Positions 11,825 through 21,663 of a stretch of 64,000 bases of DNA are shown here, one piece after another. The translations under genes and the position numbers were made by a program. The stretch covers positions 276,929 through 340,928 of the forward strand of contig WEDG01002894.1 in the NCBI GenBank assembly GCA_017591395.1, in the 5' to 3' direction. Below the pieces are notes generated by a model. The model saw only the letters and a program-made list of their open reading frames with translations, was not told the origin of the DNA and searched no databases. The DNA is from Schistocephalus solidus (lineage: Eukaryota > Platyhelminthes > Cestoda > Diphyllobothriidea > Diphyllobothriidae). Numbering within the stretch: position 1 is the stretch's first letter; the number at the start of each line of letters is the position of its first letter.

Positions 11825-12250
11825 CCGTCGATTTCGACGAGATCCACCGTATGCTCCACACCAAGTGGTGCAGGGACGGTGACTTGACACCTGAATTAGT
11901 TTTAAGTGAAAGTAGCCTTGCGCTGCAGCTACCGCATTCTCTCCTCCTTCCCCACCTGAGCCCAGTGTCAAGACAGAGTCAAGAAGACCGGAGATGGGAG
12001 ATGGTGCAGGTGGCTGGCGCGGCCGGAGCCGCCCCTGGGTGTACCACCACACTTGGCTTGGATCCCACGGAGTGGGAGTGCCATAAAGGCCACATTAAGA
12101 AGGAGCCATTGCAGCCTGACTCTCAGTCCGCTAGTCAGCCACTCCACACAAAACACACATTGGGCTGACCACGTGGTCCGAGTTATCCCGTCAGTTGGCA
12201 ACCTTCCAAGCCACGGCTTTTAGCGCACCGTGATAGTTTCAAACGCGTCA
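11825..12250 (+). repeat. Dispersed repeat, copy 1 (shared with 39.85 kb and 12.33 kb)
   Basis: The first 200 bases match 39,847-40,050, sharing CCGTATGCTCCACA, GCGGTGACTTG/ACGGTGACTTG, ATTAGTTTTAAGTGA and GTCAAGAAGACCGGAG. The second half (12,097-12,250) is repeated about 365 bases later, with CAGTCCGCTAGTCAGCCACT here against CAGTCCACTGGTCAGCCACT there. It ends with the block CAACCTTCCAAGCCACGG. It is noncoding and of unknown class. Confidence 0.6.
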
Positions 12251-12329
12251 GATTGTTTATAGTGAGGAAAATGCGCTGAGTTGTTGACCTCACTCCCCTC
12301 CCTCACCCCCACAATCAGACCACCATCCG

Positions 12330-12602
12330 AGCCGGTCAGTTGTCTGATGTGGGAGTGGGCGTATTGGCTGACGGGTCGGCGTTCCCATCTTCGCGTGCCA
12401 CAACACGACCTGGCCCCATAACTCACACACCAGGATTTACTTACTCGGGGGATATGGAGAAGTTATCGCCGTCTGACTCCCAGTCCACTGGTCAGCCACT
12501 CGACACTCACAACACATACACTGGGCCGACGGCGTGGACTAGTGTAAGCGTCAGATTGGCAGCCTTCCAAGCCATGGATTCTAGGAAACCGTGATTGTAT
12601 CA
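12330..12602 (+). repeat. Dispersed repeat, copy 2
   Basis: Tandem partner of the preceding copy: the blocks CAGTCCACTGGTCAGCCACT, ACACTGGGCCGACG and GGCAGCCTTCCAAGCCATGG appear in the same order, followed by GTGATTGTATCA. A third relative with GGCAGCCTTCCAAACTAGG lies near 19,090. It directly abuts the zinc-finger tail on the other strand. Confidence 0.55.
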
Positions 12603-12649
12603 GGAACATTATGATGATTGTGAGAGTGTTGTCTATGTATTAGTGTAGA

Positions 12650-13090
12650 TGGTGTGCGTTGATGTGGCTTAGCCTCCGGTGTTTTACCGCAGGTCGTCGT
12701 GGAGGTGCATGTGTCCTTATAGGCCCATGCGGTGTGTACATGTGCGGGAGCAGTGAGGGCAGTGGAGGCGGGCAACGCGACTGTATGTCGGTGCCCCAGG
12801 CACTGGTTCACCAGCCTCCGTGGGATGGATTCGCAGGTGACCGACCAGGCCAATGTGTGAGTTGAAGTTGCGGGCGCAGTGTGGACAGGAGAAATCGGTA
12901 GAGACTGGGGGATATCATTCATGGTAGTGGGGGTGGCAGTGGCGGTAAGAATGGCAGGAGCGGTGGGTGTGCATGGTGTATCGGTGTTGCCGGCATTGCG
13001 GTGAAGTCCGCTGTCATGGATGCGCATGTGACCAAAGGCAACATACACCCCTTTGACACAGGCATTTTAACTTGCTCGCATCAACCCATA
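12650..13090 (-). pseudogene. C2H2 zinc-finger tail of an RTE-like retroelement
   Basis: On the minus strand the frame from about 12,910 gives CPHCARNFNSHIGLVGHLRI plus H, a full C2H2 finger. After TEAGEPVPGAPTYSR comes CPHCSRTCTHRMGL, a stop, then GHMHLH and DDLR with a terminal stop. A third, partial finger (FGHMRIHDSGL) lies upstream, near 13,010-13,040, separated by a Thr/Pro/Ala-rich linker in a different frame. This is the typical C-terminal tail of the endonuclease/reverse transcriptase family seen elsewhere in the window. It is broken by one stop and one frameshift, and no reverse transcriptase lies upstream of it. Confidence 0.75.
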
Positions 13091-13744
13091 AAGGCAGCTG
13101 ACACCACTCTCTCAGGTATGACACCGCATCTTCAAGACTCGTCCTGGTGTCTTCTGTCTCATCATGCTACTCGGGACTTGACTTGATAAGTAGGTCGCTC
13201 TTAGTATACTCAATTCTGAAAAGCTAGAGATCATGCAGGCGGGAGTGAAGCGTAGGCGCTGAAGACTGTGTCTGTTTGTTCCGTGGGTTGGCAGTTTCAA
13301 GGTAATTAAAGGGTTATCGACGCAATGCGGGAGAAAGGACAGCCATCCCTCGTTGTTATTCCTGAAGGCGAAGGGGTATTAGGTATCTTGTCGTTCTGTC
13401 GTTGTACGTCCACTCCAGAATAAGGCAATCTGAACCAAATCTGACGAGGCAAAATCGCCGATATGCCCAAGGTTATTCGCTAGGCCTGCTCGCCATGTCC
13501 CTATCCTTAGTATTAAACAGAAAAAAGTTGAGCAGAGATAATTTCTTTAGTAACGTGCATGTGAGGTAAAGTAAAGGAATTGAAAATGTCACGTGAAAAC
13601 AAAATCCACATCTTAAAGCGACAGCATCTTCAAATTGAAACCAGAAAGTCTTTTGCAACTCCTTAAGGTCTATATGGTCGCTGTTGTTTTAAAAGACGCC
13701 TTAAGGGATACTGCTTTATGTAAAGGCATTTAAGGAGGGTGATA
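13091..13744. other. Intergenic, one exon-like minus-strand hint
   Basis: Mostly unannotated. On the minus strand near 13,690-13,560 a CAG is followed by an open frame with DLKELQKTFWFQFEDAVALR, which could be an exon of the minus-strand gene at 14.7-15.1 kb. The phase does not match that exon directly and no good donor closes it, so I do not call it. Confidence 0.3.
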
Positions 13745-14023
13745 TTAGTGTTGGAAACCACCTGTGCGCGTCCGACTGCGTGCCTTCGGCACGCAGCGTC
13801 TCGCCATTGGCCGTGACCACAAGGCTCCCTTAGAACCTGATTGGTCTACGCTCGCGTGGAATAGCTCGACTATTCTTATAATTTCTTTCTGAATGGGATT
13901 GGATAAAACGTTAACCAAACTGAATGGTGAGAAAGACGTGCAATTCAATGCATTTTGTCGTGGCCGATCGTCTTTTGTTTCTCTGCCTTGGGAGCAAGAG
14001 TCGAGCACACATATAGTTCGCAT
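13745..14023 (-). CDS. Low-confidence minus-strand frame, 92 aa, with a hairpin inside
   Basis: The open frame continues a little upstream of the ATG. It includes an aliphatic stretch (IQKEIIRIVELFHASV) and ends in a basic segment (MARRCVPKARSRTRTGG). That basic segment is encoded by a perfect inverted repeat at 13,776-13,796, which argues for a repeat-derived end. No splice site pair or domain is recognised. Confidence 0.15.
   Translation of the reverse strand: MRTICVLDSCSQGRETKDDRPRQNALNCTSFSPFSLVNVLSNPIQKEIIRIVELFHASVDQSGSKGALWSRPMARRCVPKARSRTRTGGFQH
13776..13796. repeat. Perfect 9-bp stem hairpin
   Basis: CTGCGTGCC and GGCACGCAG are exact reverse complements separated by TTC. Followed by no T-run, it is not a bacterial-type terminator in this eukaryotic setting. 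Its function is unknown. Confidence 0.7.
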
Positions 14024-14289
14024 TATTGTTGAGTTCCAGGTCAGGTCATAACAGCCATTAAAAATGGTAAGCGGAAAAACTTTCTTCGTTATTTTGAGGT
14101 TATTTCACAGAACTACAAGTCAAATTCACTGCGCTTTGACTTTTGTAAAATATTAGTTTTCACTAGCTGGTTGAAAAACGTGCTTTTAAGCACTGGTGTA
14201 CTTTTTGCTTGGGGCAGATTGCAAAAAATAAGAAAAATGTGTGGCTGGAAGCAAGAAATTCCTTTCAGCCTTTCATGTGGTATCGAAAA
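14024..14289. other. AT-rich, no feature
   Basis: Nothing recognised between the weak frame and the TTATC microsatellite. Confidence 0.4.
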
Positions 14290-14304
14290 CAGTTCTTATA
14301 GTTT

Positions 14305-14375
14305 TATCTTATCTTATTTATCTTATTTATTTATTATCTTATCTTATCTTATGTAATTTATCTTATCTTATTTAT
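14305..14375 (+). repeat. TTATC/TTAT microsatellite
   Basis: About 70 bases of imperfect TTATC pentamers with TTAT interruptions. It is a simple sequence repeat inside AT-rich DNA. Confidence 0.9.
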
Positions 14376-14706
14376 CGTGTTTTCTTAAAAATCATGAAGA
14401 TAGCCTAGCACTTATTTTTAACCTTGGATTTATGGACTTCATTCCTAGGGTCACCTTAAAGTTTTAACTTTGTCTTCGCTACTGGCGCGCTGTTAAATTG
14501 CTATTATGAAGAAAAGTGGCGATCGGGTGTGTGATCTCGTCAGGAGTTATAAGTAAGAAGGGCTTTTTAAATGTCGTTTACAGCTACCATATACCGTCCC
14601 TTCGAACAATTTTTTGTATCCCACATAGAAGCACGGGTGTTAAGTAAAGATAATCTTATTACACCTAAGCAGGATAAGAAATTCGGACCTGGCTAAATCT
14701 ACTCAC
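14376..14706. other. Probable intron or intergenic DNA downstream of the minus-strand exon
   Basis: No open frame of note. On the minus strand this would be the intron that starts with the GTGAGT donor at 14,706. Confidence 0.35.
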
Positions 14707-15085
14707 GCATGTAACAAGAAGTCCAAACTACAGAGTCTTGACGCACGTACGACGCATCCGTGCGACTGTCCTCGGCTTTAGCAACTGGTTTTTCAGCCGC
14801 ATCGCAGTAGCCACCATAACCTGAACACAAATTACGAGCATACCCCAAATATGGGTCAGGAACCGAGGGTACGTTGATAGTGAGGCCAGTGGTAGTGCGG
14901 TGCGGTGGTGAGAGCACGCGCGCAAAAGAAGTTTCTATCGGGTCTTTTGGATTTTCTTTTTTGCAAGAAGTCCTACTGCTGGGCTTACCGTAGGTTGGTT
15001 GGCCGCGCTCAGGTCGGGCGCGTTGGTAGTAATCGGCATAGCAGTCCAAAGCCATGCAATCGGAGTGGAATTCTTCCCTCACAAC
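14707..15085 (-). CDS. Internal exon of an unrecognised host gene
   Basis: On the minus strand an acceptor (TTGGCTCAGTTGGCTTCAG) immediately precedes base 15,085. A consensus donor, GTGAGT, starts at 14,706. The 379 bases between them are open in one frame, starting in phase 0 and leaving one base at the donor. The peptide begins VVREEFHSDCMALDCYADYY. It contains a basic Pro/Ser-rich stretch and then PDPYLGYARNLCSGYGGY, a Tyr/Gly-rich segment. It is clearly GC-richer than its surroundings. Without the donor the frame would run only a few codons more to TAG. I do not recognise the family, and flanking exons were not identified. This is the best-supported host coding exon in the first 40 kb. 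Confidence 0.55.
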
Positions 15086-16329
15086 CTGAAGCCAACTGAG
15101 CCAAACTCTAGACAGCGACTTTAGTCGGCAACATAATCGGAAAAAAACACTAAAGTCATGTAAGTGCTAAACTGGAGTCAAACTACTGAGCAAAAAATAA
15201 GAATCTGGCTGTTGGCACGGCTTGGTAGACATTGTATTGGATCGATTGAAATGTAGGCAATCCATAACCAGGCATGCTCCTGTGAAAGTCAAGGATCCTA
15301 CAGGATCCTACTGGATGTGAGACAAACGCAGATCAAAGGCTGTCTATATTTGGTGTATTTTCCGACTTCTTGCTCATAAACAATAGGATGTCCCAGTAAA
15401 ATTAATTTTCAAAAATATGTCTGAAAATCACCCCAAAACAACTTTTCCCAAGAAGCTATCCAGATTGGTGTCACACAATCGCAGTCCAGGTACCAAGCTA
15501 TTGTCCATCAGCCTTTGTTACCCACTTATATAACGAATTAAGTAACGTTTGAAGAGCATTTTGTTTAAGTCGACGGTTGTTAGATTTGTTGGACTAGGGT
15601 TTGTGTTGTTCGTGTCTTAGAAAACGATTGCGTGGGCTTTTAGTTCCACATTCACCGATCCGTAACTGCAAAACAACTGCTTGGAACTTGAAGTGAAATA
15701 TTTGTATCTATGAGAATATTCTGGAGAATTGGTTCGTTTTATTTTATTTTTATAATATCGCTTATTACTGGTGACTAAAAAAATTCATATATATATTTTT
15801 CCAAAAATGGGGCGAGAACCTTAATTGACGACACTGGTTACAAGTTGAAAAGCTTCAATGCAGACAACGTACTTAAGGGGTCACTGATCTACTCGGATGT
15901 TACACGTGGTCTTGCCTCCAGCATATGCTTGTGCATATATTGTACCACTTACACGGAACCAACAGGAAAGTGATTAAACACGATGGTGAAAATCAGTAGC
16001 TTTGGGAAGCAAGTACGGCGTATAATAATCTTATGGATGGCAGACATTCAAGCGCTGTCTGAAGCGATTGAATTTTAAGGACTTTGCTGGCTGCAATCAA
16101 CGCGAAATGCTACCTGAAATGTACTAGCTTCCGCTCAAACTACACAAGATTATGAATGTCAAATAATTTGCAATGATTAAAATATTCTTTATGGTTTATG
16201 ATCTCTGATAATTTTTGAAATTTAATGAGTAACTGAGGTGCCAGCCCTTTAGAACATGACATCTAAAAATAATTCCATTTTATATGCGTACACCTAATAC
16301 CAATAATATCCGTAGCAGTAAGCACAATA
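15086..16329. other. Unannotated, probably intronic or intergenic
   Basis: AT-rich with no convincing exon. A short direct duplication GGATCCTAC occurs twice near 15,293-15,312. Upstream exons of the minus-strand gene should lie here or beyond 16.7 kb, but I could not find a frame with paired splice sites. Confidence 0.35.
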
Positions 16330-16334
16330 TTGGT

Positions 16335-16670
16335 GTATGCATGCTCGCAGTTCGGCTACGGCACTCACTCATCCCGTTCTGCCTTGGGGCTCACTCTTGA
16401 GACCTGTCAGCAGCTACAAAGCGTCTAGTATCATAGGAAAATGAAAACTGCCGGCAAAGATAAGGGAGGCTGCAATGACCATTTCCGGTTAACGAACCCT
16501 CATCAGCCAGTCATTCCCAACCCAAGTTGGGTCAGCCCCCGAGACTCGAACCTGTGACCTGATGATTAGAAGTCCCACTTTATAACCCTTGAGCCACGGG
16601 CTCGTTGTCTTGCCGTTTTCTATCGGTAATATTACCATTGTTGGATGCACGCTCACCGATTTGCCTAACC
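16335..16670 (-). repeat. Full-length diverged hammerhead SINE
   Basis: Read on the minus strand it has all parts of the unit in the 57-64 kb array. The head is GAGCCCGTGGCTCAAGGG (A box) and the B box is GGTTCGAGTC. The hammerhead region follows, and then the 3' part with GAGCCCCAAGGCAG. It is clearly older than the array copies. It is a single unit, so the family also exists as dispersed monomers. Confidence 0.85.
16468..16512 (-). ncRNA. Hammerhead-like motif with a compensatory stem II
   Basis: On the minus strand the core CTGATGA is followed by GGTT, loop CGTT and AACC, then GAAA. In the array the same positions read GGCT and AGCC, so a C-G pair has become T-A on both sides while pairing is kept. 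The 5' strand of stem I (GACTGG) is intact but its partner has decayed to GCAGCC, so this copy probably cleaves poorly if at all. The position next to the core is G against G, not Watson-Crick. Confidence 0.5.
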
Positions 16671-17289
16671 ACACAGTGTTTTGTCTTCGTAAATCTCGCA
16701 CTGAACTGTGTCGTACACATGAGTCATGCATAAAACGATGTCATAGGTGCGGTTTCTGAGCTATGAAAAATCTAAAATTTTTGCTGCAGTTTCGCTTTCA
16801 GATTACCGGATGCTGGATAAGCTGCTTGCTTTTGTTTTGGTCTTTCAAAAGACTACCGTAAAATGCGTGTACTAAGGCTGCATATTGTAATTTTTTCATA
16901 GGTTTTCTACGCCTTCTAATAAAACGAAAGTCAAACAAGTGCCCGATAACTCTGGCTTTGCTATCATATCTAGTCAATTATTGAGAAATCATTTCCTTAG
17001 AACTGATCACTTCGTAGGTAATTAAGCTTTCCAAAATAAAATTTTACAATGAAGATTACAGATAAACCGCGTGACATTAATAGTGCTGTCACCATTAAAG
17101 AAAGTCAGAAATTTGATTTTTGCTCAACTTTGACCTAACAAATAGAAAGGTTACTACTCTTGAATAACTGAAGTACTTACTGGTTGTTCTTTCTAATGAT
17201 GTTTTAATATCCAAAAATTAACCCTCGGACACAACTCGATCGTTAACACAGAGATAATGCCAAAGTTTTACCTAACCGAACCCGTTTCG
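16671..17289. other. AT-rich, no feature
   Basis: No supported gene or recognised repeat. Confidence 0.4.
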
Positions 17290-17386
17290 ATCCCTCGTCC
17301 AAATGCTTTACTTGCTTCATTAAATGCCCCCCACAAACGGACTCTGGAATTTTGCTCATGCTATACAGACACAGACTGTAGCAGAC
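17290..17386 (+). repeat. 95-bp direct repeat, first copy
   Basis: Sequence from CCTCGTCCAAATGCTTTACT to GACTGTAGCAG recurs at 17,576-17,671 with only a few differences, including a longer C run (ten C instead of six) and AAGG for CAGA. The 285-bp spacing contains a LINE fragment. Confidence 0.85.
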
Positions 17387-17562
17387 TGCAGTTTGAGATC
17401 ATTGGCAAACATAGCAATATCGCAGTCCAGTTCATTGGCAATAATCGTTGATATAGACACTGAACGAAATAGGGCTGAGAACAGAGCCTTGGGGAACACC
17501 ACCCTCAACCTCAACCTTGGCCGACTGTTGGTAACTGATATGGACAGTTTTTGAGCGGCCAA
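17356..17562 (-). pseudogene. CR1-like LINE reverse transcriptase fragment
   Basis: The minus-strand frame has NELDCDIAMFANDLKLQSA, the catalytic block with FAND in place of the usual F/YADD. Preceding text resembles the VLSPILFSVYINDY block shifted out of frame. It is isolated, about 200 bases long, and dead by truncation and by loss of the second catalytic aspartate. The same block in LINE-1 at 28.7-29.0 kb reads NLDCEAAMFADDIKIW. Confidence 0.65.
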
Positions 17563-17575
17563 TTAGGTAACTGAT

Positions 17576-17671
17576 CCTCGTCCAAATGCTTTACTTGCTT
17601 CATTAAATGCCCCCCCCCCACAAACGGACTCTGGAATTTCGCTCATGCTATAAAGGCACAGACTGTAGCAG
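17576..17671 (+). repeat. 95-bp direct repeat, second copy
   Basis: Near-identical partner of 17,290-17,386. The pair probably arose by local duplication, with a short piece of LINE coding sequence between and overlapping the copies. Confidence 0.85.
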
Positions 17672-18779
17672 GTTGACCCGTGATATACCGCAAGGCCCAG
17701 CAGTTGCGTAAGATTGACTTTATAAAATTACAGAGCCCCGCTCCTTACCGAGTTTCCTTGGCGTAGTGCGCATGCCGTCCACTTGTTGGAGCTCGGAAGT
17801 GGGGATGGGGTGACGCAACACGAATACAGGTCGGTTAGCTGACGCGTCACAGGCGACGCACGGATAGCACCTGTCCCTGTTACAAGACAACACCCACGGC
17901 ATGATGACGTGGCCACCTTCAAGATAAGCTTCGGTCCGTTCGCCGCCAGCTATAGTTGCTTAAAGAGTGTTCAGTCAATGCATGCGTTTAGAGAAAGATA
18001 GTGATAAATATGTATTTGACGTATTGAAATGCTTTTCTTAAGGTATTTAGGAAAACTGAACTGTCAGAGACATTCTATGAAACCAGCTGCAAATGGATTT
18101 CGAATTCATAGTCTACAGGAAGTGATCCTTTTCGATAGGTTACCATTTAATTTTCAGGTTTAAGCCGAAAATTGCAAACATCTGCATTTATAATTTTTAA
18201 ATTTGTGAAGCCTTCTCCATAGCGATGCTTTGGGAAAAGTTAGCATTTTTCCATGGACGCAAGCGGTTAGACCTACCTAGCGATGTATATCCAAAAAATT
18301 ATAAGGTCGTTGATGTACTCAACAGTTCACGCAGGTAATCTCAAGGTTAAGCAGTAACCAAATTTATTCGTTTTAGCTGCGGAGTTCCAAGTTGGAAATC
18401 TAGGCGTATTGCTGTATTGACGGTTACATTGGCTTGAAGCATTTTTGACTTTCGTAAATCCTCTGTCAATACACCCAGTTACTGAAATGTTTTAAGTGGT
18501 ATCGTACATTGCAGGATTTGCAAGTGTCTTTACTGCTGTGAAATAATAAAAGAATTGGGTATAGGCGTATAGATAGCAGAATCTAAAAATTATCGGCAAG
18601 TCATCGATATTAAGCAAGTGGCCAAGCATAATTCAAATGCTAACTTAGCATAACACGTTTTGAACTCGCCAAACATACCACCACATTTTTCCTATGAAGC
18701 TCATTGGACTGGGGAAAGGTTAAAGTAACGATTAATACCGTCGGATGGGCGTCCCACAGCGTAGTGGGCTCAGGATAGT
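17672..18779. other. GC-richer patch then AT-rich DNA
   Basis: 17,720-17,930 is GC-richer with short minus-strand frames, the longest about 64 residues and unrecognised. The rest is AT-rich with nothing supported. Confidence 0.35.
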
Positions 18780-19130
18780 GACCTACGCGTGAATTGGCTT
18801 ATAGTGATCCTAGACCTGCTCAAAATCTGCAGCACTCCCTCCTCCATCGGCCAGATGGACCTAGTGGAAAATGGAGCCCTCCCGATTTGAGGCAGGTTCA
18901 GGCGCAGTGGCAAAGAAAGCTAAAAAATCCTCTACACGTGCCACGACATGGCCTGCCCCACAACATGGAGCAGACTTTTACCAGGGTGGTTCCTATCCCA
19001 CCTAAGTGTGGTTACCGTGAAGGCCACATTTAGACGAAATCACTGAAGCCGACGTTTAATCCTGAGGGGATCTAGTTACCCAGCCAGTAGGCAGCCTTCC
19101 AAACTAGGATTACTAGCGCATCGTTATTAA
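18780..19130 (+). repeat. Diverged member of the 12-kb dispersed repeat family
   Basis: Shares blocks with 12.0-12.6 kb: AAGGCCACATTTAGACGAAA against AAGGCCACATTAAGAAGGAG, CGTGCCACGACATGGCC against CGTGCCACAACACGACC, and GGCAGCCTTCCAAACTAGG. The block GAGCCATTGCAGCCTGACTC recurs at 19,391-19,411. Confidence 0.5.
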
Positions 19131-19232
19131 ATCAAGCGCGTCATCTATCTTTATAGCGCTAGATGCGCGGAAGTGGTCTGAAACGGATTCCGCGGTATCG
19201 TTCTCACTCTTTCTCTCTCTTCCTTCTTACAG

Positions 19233-19393
19233 GCACTAGTCCATTGTCCAAGCCAGTTAACGAAATTGTGCTGAGACTGAACGCAAGGGCTGACAACTCT
19301 GCTCGGCCCAGCTGCACACGACTGACCAGGATTTCACGGAAACACAAAAGGGTCGAGCTGGATCCCAACTGGAGGGGTTTGAAGTACAAATGA
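19233..19393 (+). CDS. Candidate terminal exon embedded in repeats
   Basis: A strong acceptor, a T/C tract ending CTTCTTACAG, ends at 19,232. The following 161 bases are open from the third base and end in TGA at 19,391-19,393. The peptide starts TSPLSKPVNEIVLRLNARAD and becomes very basic (RLTRISRKHKRVEL). It is flanked on both sides by pieces of the dispersed repeat family, so it may be part of a mobile element that carries a splice acceptor and not a host exon. Confidence 0.25.
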
Positions 19394-19651
19394 GCCATTG
19401 CAGCCTGACTCACCGTCCCGAGATTTGAGTCCAATTTATTTTATGGAACTATATCCATGCGTCTTTGAACTACCTAGTTGTGCAGTCAGCTTACTGAAAA
19501 ATAGCAACATTTAAAGCGTTCCTTAATTATAAATATATGTCAACGGGTGTGCGTTCAGGCAAAAATATTCCACGTGACAAAACGTTGTACTTAAAACATT
19601 TATCTAATATGTCATTTAACGTTAAAAAAACATGAATGGGCGAATTATACT
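19394..19651. other. AT-rich, no feature
   Basis: Apart from the repeat block at 19,391-19,411 nothing is recognised. Confidence 0.4.
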
Positions 19652-20190
19652 TTGCGTTGCATCAAGGTAACGGCAGGCTTGAAAAAACTTTTCATCCGGA
19701 TCCCATTTCAAGGTGACGCAGCAAGTGAACTCTTAAAACAGCGCCTAAGTCAAGCTGTATCAAACACCTTTCCAGCAGCTGATGCCCATGTACTAATATT
19801 GACTACTCCTACGCCAGCCCAGAGCACCTCTATGTGCACCTATTCCTTTACCTGATCCTATGGGGTGGAATATATTGGTCGCATGGGCTGGTGTTTGTCC
19901 AAAACGATAAGAGAACACCTTCCAGCATGGCCAGGAAAAGGTCAAATAAAGAACATAAACAGCTCCATACTCAACAATATAGTAGACACGGATAATCACG
20001 TAGATGCCAGAGCTGCATTATAGATGATTACACGGTCCCCTAAAGCTAGCTAAAATTCATGGGAGAGCTTCTGTTGGCTACGGCAGAAGAGGCTGCAATC
20101 CGATTAAGGGAGCTGGCCCTGTGCGCCCAAGGGAACGCCATAAAGGTACCGCGATTACCATGGCCGAAAACCACTAATTTAGCCACCCGC
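19652..20190 (+). pseudogene. Third Penelope-like fragment with GIY-YIG nuclease
   Basis: The most complete of the three. It opens with LFIRIPFQGDAASELLKQRL and SQAVSNTFPAADAHVLIL, the block that precedes the nuclease in flatworm Penelope-like elements. Then come MCTYSFT (the GIY position), a stop, YGVEYIGRMGWCLSKTIREH (the YIG position with the conserved R and H), INSSILNNIVDTDNHVD and ELLLATAEEAAIRLREL, ending near LPWPKT. Stops and frame changes make it inactive. The upstream reverse transcriptase is missing. Confidence 0.8.
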
Positions 20191-20366
20191 AGTTAATAAC
20201 TTGTCATGGCAGCCACCGTCCGTCTGATGAGGATCAGAGGACTGACCGCAATTTGGATCCTCCACTTTCCCCCCCCTCCCCAGACAACCGTAATTTTTTT
20301 CTAACTTCCCGCATATTTAAATTAATTATACAGCTATATAAATGTAAGATCCTGAGGAGTATGTAC
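20191..20366. other. Short gap, AT-rich
   Basis: Possibly the 3' end of the Penelope-like fragment, with C-run CCCCCCCTCCCC at about 20,270-20,281. Nothing else recognised. Confidence 0.35.
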
Positions 20367-21589
20367 TTAACATAAACGTATACTCGCTAAATTATCTTTA
20401 ATGAAAAATGCGCCAACGTTATTGCTATTGGAACACAGTGAGTAATATGTCCGGTAGCCTTGCAATTTCAAGGAGGATGGAAAGAAGAGAGAATTGTTTG
20501 TGTTTATGATGGCGCGCTGGTGCATATGGCTGTGCTGGTCAAGTTTCGTCCTATATGTGCTTAAAGACATAAGGGCGTCCGCAGACCGCATCGCATATTT
20601 CAATCACTCTGTTGGGAAAGAAATGCTTCCTTCAGTTCAGTCTCCTTGCTACCACGCCCTCACAAGCTATTAAAGGTGGTCAGCTTAAAAAAGTCGCCAA
20701 ATCCAAGAAAACAGTCCTGACCCCTTGTATCAAGTCGCCTAGTAGCTGTTTGCAAAGTAACTGAAAGAGGTCGAGCTTGGACGGCCGTACTTTATAAGGC
20801 AGTGGGCATTAGCCAGCGACTGTCTTGTTTGCACGTCGTTTACACTTTTTGATGGCACCGTTGTCATTGCTCTTTGATGATCTCCAGACTTCAGTGACAA
20901 CTTCTTATTGCAATCATACAATCGTCCAGAGTACTTTGCCTAAGCACTCTTCGTCGTACGTGACAAAAGCTTGCTTGCTGAGATACAAGTTTAGCAACTT
21001 GGATTTGGCTACTTTCGAGCAGTGGAGTCATGGTTTTAGCGAGATCGTGATCCACCCTACCAGATCCTTCTATGCATCTGCCTGTTGTTGCGGTGTATCA
21101 TTCAGATAGTACAGCCCCCAGTTCCGAGTACTGATGCTGTCGAGCTGCCAAATCTTGTTCTTATTAACATTGAACGAGAGGAGCCAGTGGCTTGATTATT
21201 GCTTGAGTCGATGGAACTTGTCAGTAGATGCGCTTCATCAGCTTCGTTGCGGATGACTTGCCAGAGCTTTATCTCATCGGAAAATGAAGCAATAATGCAA
21301 ATTAGTCCATGGGTGCAATCAACAGTAAATATGCCGAATGCAGTGGTACTAAAAATAGACCACTATGAAATTCCCTTCTCAAGGCGCGCCGACTGCTCGT
21401 CGATAAGATTGGCAGTTTGAGATCGACCGATAACGATTTTTCGGCAGATCGACTTTGCCGACAATTATAAGAGAGAGTGGAATGGCCATGTCTGGCCCAA
21501 TAGCTAGTCAGCTAGTCATACCCACCTCCAGGTGGTGCAAAAACCCGACGATCGAAAATGGCCATCTGTTGATCATCTGCTGCAGAGCG

Positions 21590-21640
21590 GGAGGAGTGAG
21601 TTCCGTTAGTAATCGGTGAGCCTTCGTCAACGAGTGTCAA
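21590..21640 (+). repeat. Direct repeat flanking the inserted SINE, left copy
   Basis: GAGTGAGTTCCGTT, ATCGGTGA and TTCGTCAACGA appear here and again at 21,900-21,945 in the same order, about 85 percent alike by eye. The SINE lies between them. This is longer than a normal target-site duplication, so a local duplication is equally possible. Confidence 0.6.
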
Positions 21641-21663
21641 TAATCCCGATTTAAACCTGCAAG

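Noticed and set aside
13776..13796. Rho-independent terminator
   Set aside because: A good hairpin, but there is no T-run and the context is eukaryotic.
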